DNA from: Lentilactobacillus senioris
Lineage (GTDB): Bacteria > Bacillota > Bacilli > Lactobacillales > Lactobacillaceae
Direction of reading: 5' to 3'
Length of the DNA: 64,000 bases
Assembly: GCF_026798195.1 (NCBI RefSeq)
Contig: NZ_JAPQEZ010000004.1
Coordinates: 283 to 64,282, forward strand
The translations under genes were made by a program, and so were the position numbers. The notes under the pieces are model-generated. The model searched no databases and had not been told where the DNA came from. It saw only the letters and a list, made by a program, of their open reading frames with translations. This document shows, one piece after another, positions 16,761-24,375 of this stretch (position 1 is its first letter; every line of letters starts with the position of its first letter).

Positions 16761-16846
16761 GCGGCCATGGCGGAATTGGCAGACGCGCAAGATTAAGGAT
16801 CTTGTCCGGATTTACCCGGGTGGAGGTTCGAACCCTCTTGGCCGCA
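16761..16846 (+). tRNA. tRNA-Leu (anticodon AAG)
   Basis: An 86-nt class II tRNA. The acceptor GCGGCCA pairs with TGGCCGC, the anticodon stem CAAGA/TCTTG encloses TTAAGGA so the anticodon is AAG, and a long variable arm follows. It would read CUU and, if the wobble A34 is deaminated to inosine, also CUC and CUA. Most bacteria decode CUN with GAG or TAG species, so an AAG anticodon is notable. TadA, the deaminase, is encoded at 49.7 kb. Confidence 0.93.
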
Positions 16847-16854
16847 TAACTAAG

Positions 16855-16883
16855 GATCGAAGCAGCTTGCTTCGGTCTTTTTT
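16855..16883 (+). terminator. Terminator of tRNA-Leu
   Basis: GATCGAAGC pairs with GCTTCGGTC (one G-T pair) around AGCTT, followed by six T. Confidence 0.92.
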
Positions 16884-16980
16884 GTGCCTTTAATTTAAAA
16901 CGATTATTGTCAAATTAATTCTGGTTGGTTCTTTAAGAACATGCTATTGTAGAAATAGTAATATGGAGGAGGAGCAATTG

Positions 16981-17589
16981 ATGCAAAATTTTATTTTTGA
17001 TATTGATGGGACCTTAATTGATACTGAAAAAATGTATATAAAGCCGCTCTACGACGTTTTAGTTAAACGAGGATATGATATTACCTACGACCAAGCTGCT
17101 GCTACGTTTGGTATTACAGCTATTGATGCTTTAAAACGGTTAAACGTTACTGACCAAGATGCAGTGATGACTGAATGGAATCAGTTAATTCCGAATTATG
17201 CCAAGTACCTTAAAGTATATGCTGGTATTCCAGAATCTTTGGCAGAGTTAAAGCAAACTAAAAAATTAGCAATTGCGACTTCCAAAGTGCGAAGTGAATT
17301 CGAACGGGACTTTACTCCAATTGGCATCAACCACTACTTTAATGAAGTGGTAACTTCCGATGAGGTTGCTACCGGTAAACCAGCTCCGGATATGATTTTA
17401 AAGGGAATGGAAAAATTAAACGGAACTCCTGAAACTACGGTTTATGTGGGGGATACTGTCTATGATATGCAAGCGGCTCATAGTGCTAATGTGGCGTTTG
17501 CGTTAGCCGGATGGCGAACGCCAGCTGATGAAAATTTTCAGAAAGCCGACTATGTATTAAACCAACCTAACGATTTATTGAAGCTTTAG
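16981..17589 (+). CDS. HAD-superfamily phosphatase (phosphoglycolate phosphatase-like)
   Basis: This 202-residue soluble hydrolase has the four HAD motifs: FDIDGTLIDTE (nucleophile Asp8, acid Asp10), a threonine/serine in IATSK near 101, the lysine in TGKPAPD near 135 and VGDTVYDM (near 158). A helical cap sits between motifs one and two. The gph/YqaB-type group removes phosphate from small sugar phosphates; substrate is unknown. I begin at ATG 16981 because the GGAGGAGGAG run at about 16965-16974 is its ribosome binding site; a longer reading from 16963 would translate that run. The gene is monocistronic with its own terminator. Confidence 0.85.
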   Translation: MQNFIFDIDGTLIDTEKMYIKPLYDVLVKRGYDITYDQAAATFGITAIDALKRLNVTDQDAVMTEWNQLIPNYAKYLKVYAGIPESLAELKQTKKLAIATSKVRSEFERDFTPIGINHYFNEVVTSDEVATGKPAPDMILKGMEKLNGTPETTVYVGDTVYDMQAAHSANVAFALAGWRTPADENFQKADYVLNQPNDLLKL

Positions 17590-17593
17590 CTCT

Positions 17594-17630
17594 AAAAGAG
17601 GGTGAAAAATATTTTCACCCTCTTTTGTTT
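17594..17630 (+). terminator. Terminator of the HAD phosphatase gene
   Basis: AAAAGAGGGTGAAAA and its exact complement are joined by a 3-nt loop and followed by a T-rich tail. The stem is symmetrical and could work in both directions. Confidence 0.92.
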
Positions 17631-17696
17631 TGAAAGTTTAGTAAAACGTTACAACAAAAAGTTCTGAAATTTGAGAAAACTAAAATAAGTGGTGGT

Positions 17697-17721
17697 TGGA
17701 AGCGCTTTTTTATGCTAGAAT
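17697..17721 (+). promoter_or_regulatory. cre-like site and -10 box of the mannose PTS operon
   Basis: TGGAAGCGCTTTTT at 17697-17710 resembles the CcpA catabolite-response element (core TGNAANCGNTNNCA) except at its 3' end. A TAGAAT at 17716-17721 may be the -10 box, in which case the site lies just upstream of it and could block RNA polymerase. I saw no sigma-54 -24/-12 element. A weaker cre-like sequence is at 17642-17655 on the opposite strand. Confidence 0.5.
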
Positions 17722-17832
17722 AAAAACATACCCTTTGAACGGCTCAAATGCTGGTAGAATCTGTTTTCACAATTTGAATTTCATTTTCAAAAAGCAATTA
17801 GCCAATCACCAATGAGAGAGGAGGTGGATTGA

Positions 17833-18249
17833 ATGTTATCAATTATTATTGCCAGCCACGGAAAGTTTGCAGATGGTATCAAGCAATCTGCTGAAATGAT
17901 TTTCGGGCAACAAGAAAATGTAAGTAGCGTCACTTTTATGCCTGATGAAGGGCCAGATGATTTGCTCAAAAAATATAATGATGCACTTGAAAGCTTTGGC
18001 TCAGACGCATCAGTATTATTTTTAGTTGATCTTTGGGGCGGTTCTCCGTTTAATGCGGCTAGTCGAATCGTTGCAGAACATACTGATCACATGGCATTAC
18101 TCACTGGGCTTAATTTGCCAATGCTAATTGAAGCCTATGCTTCTCGTTCAATGAGTTTGGATGAAATCGTCCCTCACTTGGAAGAAACAGCAAAAGAAGG
18201 CGTCAAGCACTTAGAATTAGTTGAAGATCAAGGAGATGATTTACTATGA
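17833..18249 (+). CDS. Mannose-family PTS EIIA subunit
   Basis: This 138-residue cytosolic subunit accepts phosphate from HPr. The mannose-type IIA fold starts with MLSIIIASHGKFADGI, with His9 the expected phosphorylated residue, and LVDLWGGSPFNAA near residue 68 is a family hallmark. IIA is a separate polypeptide here, as often in lactobacilli. GAGAGAGGAGGTGG precedes the ATG. Its stop overlaps the start of the IIB gene by ATGA. The man-type PTS transports mannose, glucose, glucosamine or related hexoses; the exact sugar is not shown by sequence. Confidence 0.92.
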   Translation: MLSIIIASHGKFADGIKQSAEMIFGQQENVSSVTFMPDEGPDDLLKKYNDALESFGSDASVLFLVDLWGGSPFNAASRIVAEHTDHMALLTGLNLPMLIEAYASRSMSLDEIVPHLEETAKEGVKHLELVEDQGDDLL

Positions 18250-18749
18250 CGATGGATATTCGCCTAGCTCGAATCGATAGCCGCCTACTTCACGGCCAAG
18301 TTGCTACGGTTTGGACTAAATCTGTAACTCCCAATCGAATTTTGGTAGTTTCAGATACAGTTGCTAAAGACAACCTTAGAAAAACATTAATCACCCAAGC
18401 AGCTCCTCCTGGAGTCAAAGCTAATGTGATTACTTTGGATAAGATGATTCAAATCAACAAAGATCCGCGATTTGATGTCTTCAAAGCCATTATCTTAACT
18501 GAAACTCCAGCTGATATGCTTAAATTAGCTGAAGGTGGCGTTGATTTCTCACAAGTTGGAATTGACGTTGGAAGCATCGCCTTTTCAGATGGAATGACTA
18601 TGTTAAATGACTCAATTGCTGTTGATAACGATATGGCAGCTCAATTGCGGAAACTTCATGATGATTTCAACTTAGATGTTTACGCTCAAAAAGTGCCTGC
18701 TGATAAAAAGCAAGACATGATGGAATTACTTAGTAAGAAAGGGTTCTAA
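18246..18749 (+). CDS. Mannose-family PTS EIIB subunit
   Basis: This 167-residue subunit passes phosphate from IIA to the sugar. The active histidine lies in RIDSRLLHGQVATVW (His16 with the ATG at 18246). The gene overlaps IIA by 4 nt (ATGA), with AGGAG at 18231-18235, so translation is coupled. A second ATG two codons later would also give an intact domain. The length is standard for mannose/sorbose IIB. An 88-nt gap containing a hairpin separates it from IIC. Confidence 0.92.
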   Translation: MTMDIRLARIDSRLLHGQVATVWTKSVTPNRILVVSDTVAKDNLRKTLITQAAPPGVKANVITLDKMIQINKDPRFDVFKAIILTETPADMLKLAEGGVDFSQVGIDVGSIAFSDGMTMLNDSIAVDNDMAAQLRKLHDDFNLDVYAQKVPADKKQDMMELLSKKGF

Positions 18750-18768
18750 GCCCCTGATATATTTATTG

Positions 18769-18791
18769 CTTACCGGTATTTAATCGGTAAG
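18769..18791 (+). promoter_or_regulatory. Intercistronic hairpin between EIIB and EIIC
   Basis: CTTACCG and CGGTAAG form a 7-bp stem around a 9-nt AT-rich loop in the PTS operon. No T-run follows, so it is more likely an RNA-processing or stability element than a terminator. Confidence 0.5.
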
Positions 18792-18837
18792 TTGTGTTTG
18801 AAATTATTATAAATTATCCCAGAAAGGGGAAAATTTT

Positions 18838-19641
18838 ATGTTAAGTATCATACTAGTTATTATCATTGCTTTTTTAGCCGGTATGGAAGGTGTCTTGGAT
18901 CAATGGCAATTTCACCAACCAATCGTAGCTTGTACTTTAGTTGGAATTGCAACCGGTAACATCGCAGCCGGAGTTGCCTTGGGCGGCTCCCTTCAATTAA
19001 TTACATTGGGCTGGATGAACATTGGTGCTGCAATCGCTCCCGATGCTGCTTTAGCATCAGTTGTTTCTGCTTGGTTAGTTTGTGGCCCTTCAGGACTTTC
19101 AGTTCATGATGGGATTGCCATCGCTATTCCATTGGCCGTTGCCGGACAATTATTAACTATTTTGGTTCGGACCATCGTTGTTGGTTTGGTTCATGGTGCT
19201 GATAAGGCAGCTGAAGCAGGTAACGTTCGTCAAATGGAAGCTATTCATTTGACTGCTCTTAGCTTGCAAGGATTACGTATTGCTTTGCCAACTGCCGTAG
19301 TTATGTTAGCTAGTGCTTCTACCGTTCAAGCTGTTATGAAGGCTATTCCAGAAGTTATTACCAATGGTTTAAATATTGGTGGTGGGATGATCGTTGCCGT
19401 TGGTTATGCCATGGTTATTAACATGATGGCTACTAACGAATTATGGCCATGGTTCTTTATTGGTTTCGCTCTTGCAGCGGTTGATAAGTTGAACTTGATT
19501 GCAATGGGTATCATGGGTGTTTGTTTCGCCCTCATTTACATGCAATTAACACCAAAATACAATTCAAACAACTCAGGTAGCTCAGAAGATGCCGGTGATT
19601 CCCTCGAGGATGAACTTGACCGTGAGCTAGAAGACTTATAG
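18838..19641 (+). CDS. Mannose-family PTS EIIC subunit
   Basis: This 267-residue membrane protein forms, with IID, the sugar channel. Hydrophobic segments fill residues 1-235. Family features include GMEGVLDQWQFHQPIVACTLVG near 15-37 and GGSLQLITLGWMNIGAAIAPD near 49-69. The C-terminal 25 residues are hydrophilic, acidic and rich in Ser/Asp/Glu. AAAGGGG precedes the ATG. IID follows after 12 nt with its own ribosome binding site. Codons lean to the favoured GTT, GCT and GGT, in line with strong expression. Confidence 0.93.
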   Translation: MLSIILVIIIAFLAGMEGVLDQWQFHQPIVACTLVGIATGNIAAGVALGGSLQLITLGWMNIGAAIAPDAALASVVSAWLVCGPSGLSVHDGIAIAIPLAVAGQLLTILVRTIVVGLVHGADKAAEAGNVRQMEAIHLTALSLQGLRIALPTAVVMLASASTVQAVMKAIPEVITNGLNIGGGMIVAVGYAMVINMMATNELWPWFFIGFALAAVDKLNLIAMGIMGVCFALIYMQLTPKYNSNNSGSSEDAGDSLEDELDRELEDL

Positions 19642-19653
19642 GAGGGCGAAAAA

Positions 19654-20505
19654 ATGGCTGATAATCCAACAACTGAAAATCAAAAATTGAAATTAACCCA
19701 TGGTGACCTAGTAAGTACTTTCTGGCGTGCTGGTTTTGAACAAGCATCATGGAACTACGAACGAATGCAAAACTTAGGGTTTGAATATATTATGGCTCCA
19801 GCGATTAAACGTCTTTATCCTAATAAGGATGATCGAATTGCTGCCATGAAACGACACATGGAATTCTTTAACACCCATCCTTACATGCAACCAGCCATTA
19901 CCGGGGTTGTATTAGCGATGGAAGAACAACGTGCTAATGGTGCTGACATTGATGATGCTGCTATCACCAGTGTGAAGGTCGGAATGATGGGACCTTTAGC
20001 CGGTGTTGGTGATCCAGTTTGGTGGGGAACTGTGCGACCAGTATTGGGTTCATTTGCTGCTAGTTTAGCGCTTAGTGGCTCTGGTTTGTTAGGACCGATC
20101 ATCTTCTTTGTAGTTTGGAACTTACTCCGGTTAATTTTCTTCTGGCAAACCCAACAATTAGGTTATCGCCAAGGAACTAACATCACTTCTAGTTTAGGTG
20201 GCGGATTACTTCAAAAAGTAACTGAAGGAGCATCAATTCTAGGGATGTTCATCATGGGGGTTCTGGTTCCTAGATGGACTAACATGAACTTCCCAATGGT
20301 TATTTCTAAAATTACCACTGACGGTAAAACTAAAGTTACTACCTTACAAGATGTCTTTGACCAAATTCTGCCTGGTTTAATGCCATTACTATTAACTTTT
20401 GGATGTATTTGGCTTCTTCGGAAAAAGGTTAATGCTATTTGGATTATTTTAGGATTATTCGTTGTCGGTATTCTTGGCTACTGGTCCGGAATCTTAGGAC
20501 TTTAA
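19654..20505 (+). CDS. Mannose-family PTS EIID subunit
   Basis: This 283-residue subunit pairs with IIC in the membrane. It starts with the family-typical KLTHGDLVSTFWRAGFEQASWNYE (about 11-34), includes GPLAGVGDPVWWGTVRPVLG (about 113-132) and ends in hydrophobic segments. GGAGG lies 8 nt before the ATG. Man-family IIC-IID also serve as receptors for class IIa bacteriocins in related bacteria, which is general knowledge. A terminator follows and separates it from the DUF956 gene. Confidence 0.93.
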   Translation: MADNPTTENQKLKLTHGDLVSTFWRAGFEQASWNYERMQNLGFEYIMAPAIKRLYPNKDDRIAAMKRHMEFFNTHPYMQPAITGVVLAMEEQRANGADIDDAAITSVKVGMMGPLAGVGDPVWWGTVRPVLGSFAASLALSGSGLLGPIIFFVVWNLLRLIFFWQTQQLGYRQGTNITSSLGGGLLQKVTEGASILGMFIMGVLVPRWTNMNFPMVISKITTDGKTKVTTLQDVFDQILPGLMPLLLTFGCIWLLRKKVNAIWIILGLFVVGILGYWSGILGL

Positions 20506-20510
20506 TATTA

Positions 20511-20549
20511 AAAAAGTTTGGTATTCCATTGGGAATTACCAAACTTTTT
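20511..20549 (+). terminator. Terminator of the mannose PTS operon
   Basis: AAAAAGTTTGGTATTCC pairs with GGAATTACCAAACTTTTT with a small bulge and a 4-nt loop. It ends about 26 nt before the DUF956 gene. Confidence 0.88.
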
Positions 20550-20575
20550 AATTTACTGAAGTAAGGAGAAAATCC

Positions 20576-20923
20576 ATGTTACCACGCTCTCATAAACCAT
20601 TGAATGAAATTAACATTCTAACGGTGGATGCACGCTATATGCAGGACCAGATGAATGGTTTGCAAGGAACCGTTACGTTGGGAAACAATGGCATTGAATT
20701 TGAACGCCAATTCAAGAACGGTTTTATACAAATACCATATAATCAAATTGAACAGGTCCAAGTGCAAATTGCCTTTGGCAAATTTTATCGCGGATTCTAT
20801 TTGATTACTAAAGACGGTAAGAAAATCAATATTTTAACTCGGAAAACTAAGCAGGTAATCCACGTCTTTAATCGAAAGCTACAAAGCGGACAAATTGTTC
20901 GTTATCGTCGTAATCAAAAGTAA
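20576..20923 (+). CDS. DUF956-family protein (ManO-like)
   Basis: This 115-residue soluble protein resembles DUF956, a small beta-rich domain encoded next to mannose PTS operons in many Firmicutes and called ManO in some. Recognisable parts are GNNGIEFERQFKNGFIQIPYNQIEQV (about 38-63) and the FGKFYRGFYLITKDGKKINILTRK segment (about 72-95), which follow the family pattern. The function is not established; a regulatory link to the PTS is suggested by conservation of position. Here a terminator stands between IID and this gene, so it depends on read-through or its own promoter. AAGGAG precedes the ATG. Confidence 0.8.
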   Translation: MLPRSHKPLNEINILTVDARYMQDQMNGLQGTVTLGNNGIEFERQFKNGFIQIPYNQIEQVQVQIAFGKFYRGFYLITKDGKKINILTRKTKQVIHVFNRKLQSGQIVRYRRNQK

Positions 20924-20925
20924 AT

Positions 20926-20958
20926 AAAAAACCGAGGATATATTATCCTCGGTTTTTT
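20926..20958. terminator. Bidirectional terminator between DUF956 gene and LCP gene
   Basis: AAAAAACCGAGGATA and its exact complement are joined by a 3-nt loop, with A- and T-runs on both flanks, serving both converging genes. Confidence 0.93.
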
Positions 20959-20963
20959 ATTTA

Positions 20964-22115
20964 CTAATATCCACCATTTGTAACTGGTTGCTGAGTAGTA
21001 TCATAACCGGTAGTAGCAGAAGGATCGGTGTAACCAGTACCATAAGTACCGGTAGTATTAGAACCAGAATCAACTGCAGTTTTTTGATCATCCGTTAATT
21101 CTGAAGCTTTGGATAAATCCAGAACGGAACGTAATTTGTTAGTTACTTTGAGTAATTCATCGTCTGAAACCACTTGGTAAGCTAAATTATCGATCATAGC
21201 ATCTTGGCCTTGAAGGGTTTGTGACTTGATGTGATGCGATGCATCACCATATTTGGCTCTAATGGCAATCATATCATCAAAAGTAAGGTCACTCTTAAAG
21301 TTGCCGTTTAATGATGACAGAATGTTCTTATAACGGGTTAGTGAGGAGATATTGATCATTTTCATCACTAATGCTTGAATAACTTGTTTTTGCCGTTTTT
21401 GGCGACCGTAATCACCCTTAGGATCATCGTCACGCATTCTAGAGTAATCTAAAGCTTGTTTACCGTTTAGGGTTACCTTTTGGCCCTTGGTTACGTTAGC
21501 GTGGCCATATTGGAACGTCAAAGGAGGGGTTACCGTAACTCCGCCAACCGCATCAACCATCGTTTTTAAACCACCCATGTTAATGATGGCGTAAAAATCA
21601 ATTGGTACGTTTAACAGGTTTTGAACCGTTTTGACAGCTGTCCCGGCTCCCCCGATTGTATATGCCGCATTAATTTTTTCGTATGGCATAGAATCACCAG
21701 GAACAACCACCTTAGTATCACGAGCAATACTAGTTAAATAAACGGTTTCTTTTTCAGGATTGATACTTGCTAAAATCATGGTATCAGTTCGTCCAGTATC
21801 ATGACGCCCCAGGGCACCAGTATCCGTACCTAACAATAAGATGTTTAAGGGTTTGCCGGATTTAATAACTGACGAAACGTTTCGTGATTTTTGAATATTG
21901 GTGGAGTCATAGGTTTCTTTAAAGGTTTTCTTGGCGCTTTTATATGCGCCGTATCCCCAAATCAACCCTGAACCAATTATGATTAGTAAAATGGCGAAAA
22001 TGCTCCAACCAATCATCCGCCGTTTCTTTTGGTTCTTTTTCTTGTAGTGGGGCTTATTCTCAGATCTCCGGGAGTATACCGGATCAAAATCTTTTTTATT
22101 ATCTTCAGATGGCAT
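20964..22115 (-). CDS. LytR-CpsA-Psr (LCP) family wall polymer ligase
   Basis: LCP proteins transfer teichoic acid or capsular polymers from the undecaprenyl carrier to peptidoglycan outside the membrane. This 383-residue protein has a basic cytosolic head (1-32), one transmembrane helix (about 33-55) and the extracellular LCP domain (about 90-325). The domain shows LNILLLGTDTGALGRHDTGRTDTMILASI with conserved Asp/Arg residues, and GGVTVTPPL. The last 40 residues are a low-complexity tail rich in Ser, Thr, Gly, Tyr and Pro. It may act with the TagA-type transferase at 6.6 kb. Several paralogues are usual, so no specific symbol is given. Confidence 0.9.
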   Translation of the reverse strand: MPSEDNKKDFDPVYSRRSENKPHYKKKNQKKRRMIGWSIFAILLIIIGSGLIWGYGAYKSAKKTFKETYDSTNIQKSRNVSSVIKSGKPLNILLLGTDTGALGRHDTGRTDTMILASINPEKETVYLTSIARDTKVVVPGDSMPYEKINAAYTIGGAGTAVKTVQNLLNVPIDFYAIINMGGLKTMVDAVGGVTVTPPLTFQYGHANVTKGQKVTLNGKQALDYSRMRDDDPKGDYGRQKRQKQVIQALVMKMINISSLTRYKNILSSLNGNFKSDLTFDDMIAIRAKYGDASHHIKSQTLQGQDAMIDNLAYQVVSDDELLKVTNKLRSVLDLSKASELTDDQKTAVDSGSNTTGTYGTGYTDPSATTGYDTTQQPVTNGGY

Positions 22116-22312
22116 AGTCTATCCTCGTTTGCAAAATTATAAGAGAATTATATGGCATAATTCCCATTTATTTATCAGGTAGGGTACTTTTTTAAGCATT
22201 CTTTAACATTCTAACATAGTCCAGATGGAGGCCAAACGATTTTTACTTTGTGCTACAATAATTGATGTATTACTTATGGAAAAATAATTAATTTATGAGG
22301 AGTAAAGTTGTC

Positions 22313-23254
22313 GTGAAAAAAACTTTTGTTTACATAGCTATCTCTACATTAATGTTTAGTTCCATGGAAATTGTTTTGAAAACCGTAACTGGTCTTTACA
22401 ATCCCATCCAATTAAATTTAATTCGATTTTTGATTGGAGGGTTAGTTTTACTACCATTAGCTCGACATGACTTAAAAGTGAATGGGCAAAAACTATCCTT
22501 ATTTGATTATTCAATGTTTGCACTAACTGGCTTTTTGTGCGTTGTGGTTAGCATGACGTTATATCAACTAGCCATTATTTATGATTCACCAGCAACAGTG
22601 GCGGTATTATTTAGTTGCAATCCAGTATTTGCGTTAATGTTTGCTTTTTTACTTTTGCACGAACGGCTAGACCGAGCAGAAGTGGTGTCTTTGTTAATTA
22701 CCATTATTGGACTAGTGGTCATCGTTAACCCAGCCAATTTAACTAATCCAATTGGAACTTCGTTAGGTGTTTTATCGGCCTTAACTTTTGGCTTTTACAG
22801 TATCATTTCTCGCTGGGCAGCCCTTAAAGACGATTTAGGGGGCATTCCCATGACGGCTTACACATTTATTGCTGGAGCGATAGAACTGTTTATTCTAGTT
22901 TCTATTAGTCATATTCATGGCGTTAGTGCTTGGTTAAATCAATCTAGTTGGTTAAAAAGTTTTAGTAATATTCCAGTTTTAACAAACATTACACCGGAAC
23001 ACTTCTTAGTATTATTTTTTATTAGTGTCTGCGTAACTGGTGGCGGCTTTGCCTTTTACTTTTTAGCAATGCAACGGGGCGGCGTAGCCATGGCTTCGTT
23101 GGTCTTTTTCATTAAACCAGCTTTAGCTCCCATTTTAGCTATGCTTTTAATTCATGAACGGTTGACTACTAACATGATAATCGGAATTTTAATTATTATT
23201 TTAGGATCCGTAGTTTCTTTCGTTGATAATCAACGACAACAAGCAGTGTCTTAA
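22313..23254 (+). CDS. DMT-superfamily (EamA) transporter
   Basis: A membrane protein of 313 residues with about ten helices arranged as two EamA repeats; the second repeat begins near residue 155. Each repeat ends in a motif like LLLHERLDRAEVVSLLITIIGLVVIV (first, near 120-145) and LLIHERLTTNMIIGILIIILGSVVSF (second). Members export metabolites such as amino acids, or import; the substrate is unknown. I favour the GTG at 22313, 10 nt after GAGGAG at 22297-22302, over an ATG at 22295 that overlaps the ribosome binding site. TGCTACAAT at 22251-22259 looks like an extended -10 promoter. Confidence 0.85.
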   Translation: MKKTFVYIAISTLMFSSMEIVLKTVTGLYNPIQLNLIRFLIGGLVLLPLARHDLKVNGQKLSLFDYSMFALTGFLCVVVSMTLYQLAIIYDSPATVAVLFSCNPVFALMFAFLLLHERLDRAEVVSLLITIIGLVVIVNPANLTNPIGTSLGVLSALTFGFYSIISRWAALKDDLGGIPMTAYTFIAGAIELFILVSISHIHGVSAWLNQSSWLKSFSNIPVLTNITPEHFLVLFFISVCVTGGGFAFYFLAMQRGGVAMASLVFFIKPALAPILAMLLIHERLTTNMIIGILIIILGSVVSFVDNQRQQAVS

Positions 23255-23324
23255 ATAGTGTCAAAAAGAGGCCTTTTTTGCTACAATGTGCACTAAGAGA
23301 AATGAGAGTAAAGAGGGAACTATC

Positions 23325-23996
23325 ATGACATCGTTAATTATTACTAGACATGGCGAAAGTCAAGCTAATCGGGATAATATTTTTACCGGTTGGAGTGATG
23401 TGGATCTGACTTCTAAGGGATATCTACAGGCACAACAAGCAGGGCAGTTAATTCAAGATACTGGCCTAGATTTTACTGCTGTTCACACCTCGATGCTAAA
23501 ACGGGCAATTATTACCGCTAATATTATTTTGACAGAAATCGATCAACTTTGGTTGCCAGAATATAAATCTTGGAGATTAAATGAACGGCACTATGGTGCT
23601 TTACGTGGCCAAAACAAGCAAGTGGTGGCCCAAAAAGTGGGAACAGCTCAAGTTAAAATTTGGCGGCGAAGCTTTGAAACTGTGCCACCGTTGTTAGCCA
23701 CTCCGGATTATGATAAGCGGTATGCGAAACTAGGAGTAACAATTCCACGTGGAGAAAGTCTGCAGATGGCTCAAAAACGGTTATTACCTTACTGGCAAGA
23801 TCAGATTGCTCCGCGCCTGTTAGATGGTCAAAATCAATTAATTGTGGCTCATGGTAGTACTATGCGGGCCTTAATTAAGTACCTAGAAAATATCTCGGAT
23901 GAAGAAATTAGTTTAGTAGAAGTCCCTAATGGAGAACCGATTAGATACGATTTTGATGAGCATTTAAACATTATTAAAAAAACTTTTTTGCAGTAA
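23325..23996 (+). CDS. gpmA: Phosphoglycerate mutase, 2,3-BPG-dependent type (paralogue)
   Basis: This 223-residue enzyme belongs to the histidine phosphatase superfamily and resembles dPGM, which interconverts 3- and 2-phosphoglycerate. [21 protein letters not shown] (residues about 8-28) has the catalytic His, ERHYGAL has the acid/base Glu, and [14 protein letters not shown] has the second His. The canonical form reads AHGNS, so this copy deviates, and it lacks the conserved C-terminal ending. It may be a secondary mutase or a phosphatase. The ATG at 23325 follows AGAGGG; TGCTACAAT at 23279-23287 is a likely extended -10. Confidence 0.8.
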   Translation: MTSLIITRHGESQANRDNIFTGWSDVDLTSKGYLQAQQAGQLIQDTGLDFTAVHTSMLKRAIITANIILTEIDQLWLPEYKSWRLNERHYGALRGQNKQVVAQKVGTAQVKIWRRSFETVPPLLATPDYDKRYAKLGVTIPRGESLQMAQKRLLPYWQDQIAPRLLDGQNQLIVAHGSTMRALIKYLENISDEEISLVEVPNGEPIRYDFDEHLNIIKKTFLQ

Positions 23997-24041
23997 ATAA
24001 CTAGCCCGTAAGGCTTTTCATGAAAAAGAAAAACAAAAGGG

Positions 24042-24069
24042 TTGTATTTTTTATTGGCTGTGATAATAT
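24042..24069 (+). promoter_or_regulatory. Probable promoter of the aspS T-box transcript
   Basis: TTGTAT (24042-24047) and TAATAT (24064-24069) are 16 bp apart, about 20 bp upstream of the first T-box conserved region. Confidence 0.5.
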
Positions 24070-24085
24070 AGTCCTTAAATAAAAT

Positions 24086-24305
24086 CCAGTGACGAGAACC
24101 AGTAGTAAATTAGCGATTATTCAGAGAGCAAGTGGTTGGTGTGAACTTGCTAATCGTCTTTACGAAGACATCTTACCAGGAGATGGGGTATTCACGTACT
24201 TCATCCGCTCTTAGATGAAAAAAGAGCGATATCTTTTGAGTATCTATCAAGGTGGTACCGCTCGCGAGCCCTTGTACACTATTAAGTGTGCAGGGGCTCT
24301 TTTTG
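24086..24305 (+). promoter_or_regulatory. T-box riboswitch controlling aspS
   Basis: The leader has the T-box layout. Stem I contains AGAGAGC (24123-24129) and a probable specifier codon GAC (Asp) at 24167-24169. The antiterminator holds the conserved AAGGTGGTACCGC at 24249-24261. The terminator follows as a 15-bp stem (24266-24280 with 24285-24299, two G-T pairs) and five to six T. Uncharged tRNA-Asp would bind and allow transcription of aspS. The specifier assignment is by eye; the T-box sequence itself is unmistakable. Confidence 0.93.
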
Positions 24306-24375
24306 TATTTTCATACATAAAAAGAGCTTGACGGAGTACCAACTATATTAACGTTTAGGAAGGGATGTAATTTTT

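Noticed and set aside
23261-23280. AGGCCT with flanking A- and T-runs after the DMT transporter as a terminator
   Set aside because: The arms leave no loop, so a stable hairpin cannot form.
24328-24349. TTGACG and TATATT between the T-box and aspS as a second aspS promoter
   Set aside because: The spacing is only 10 bp, which is too short for a sigma-A promoter.
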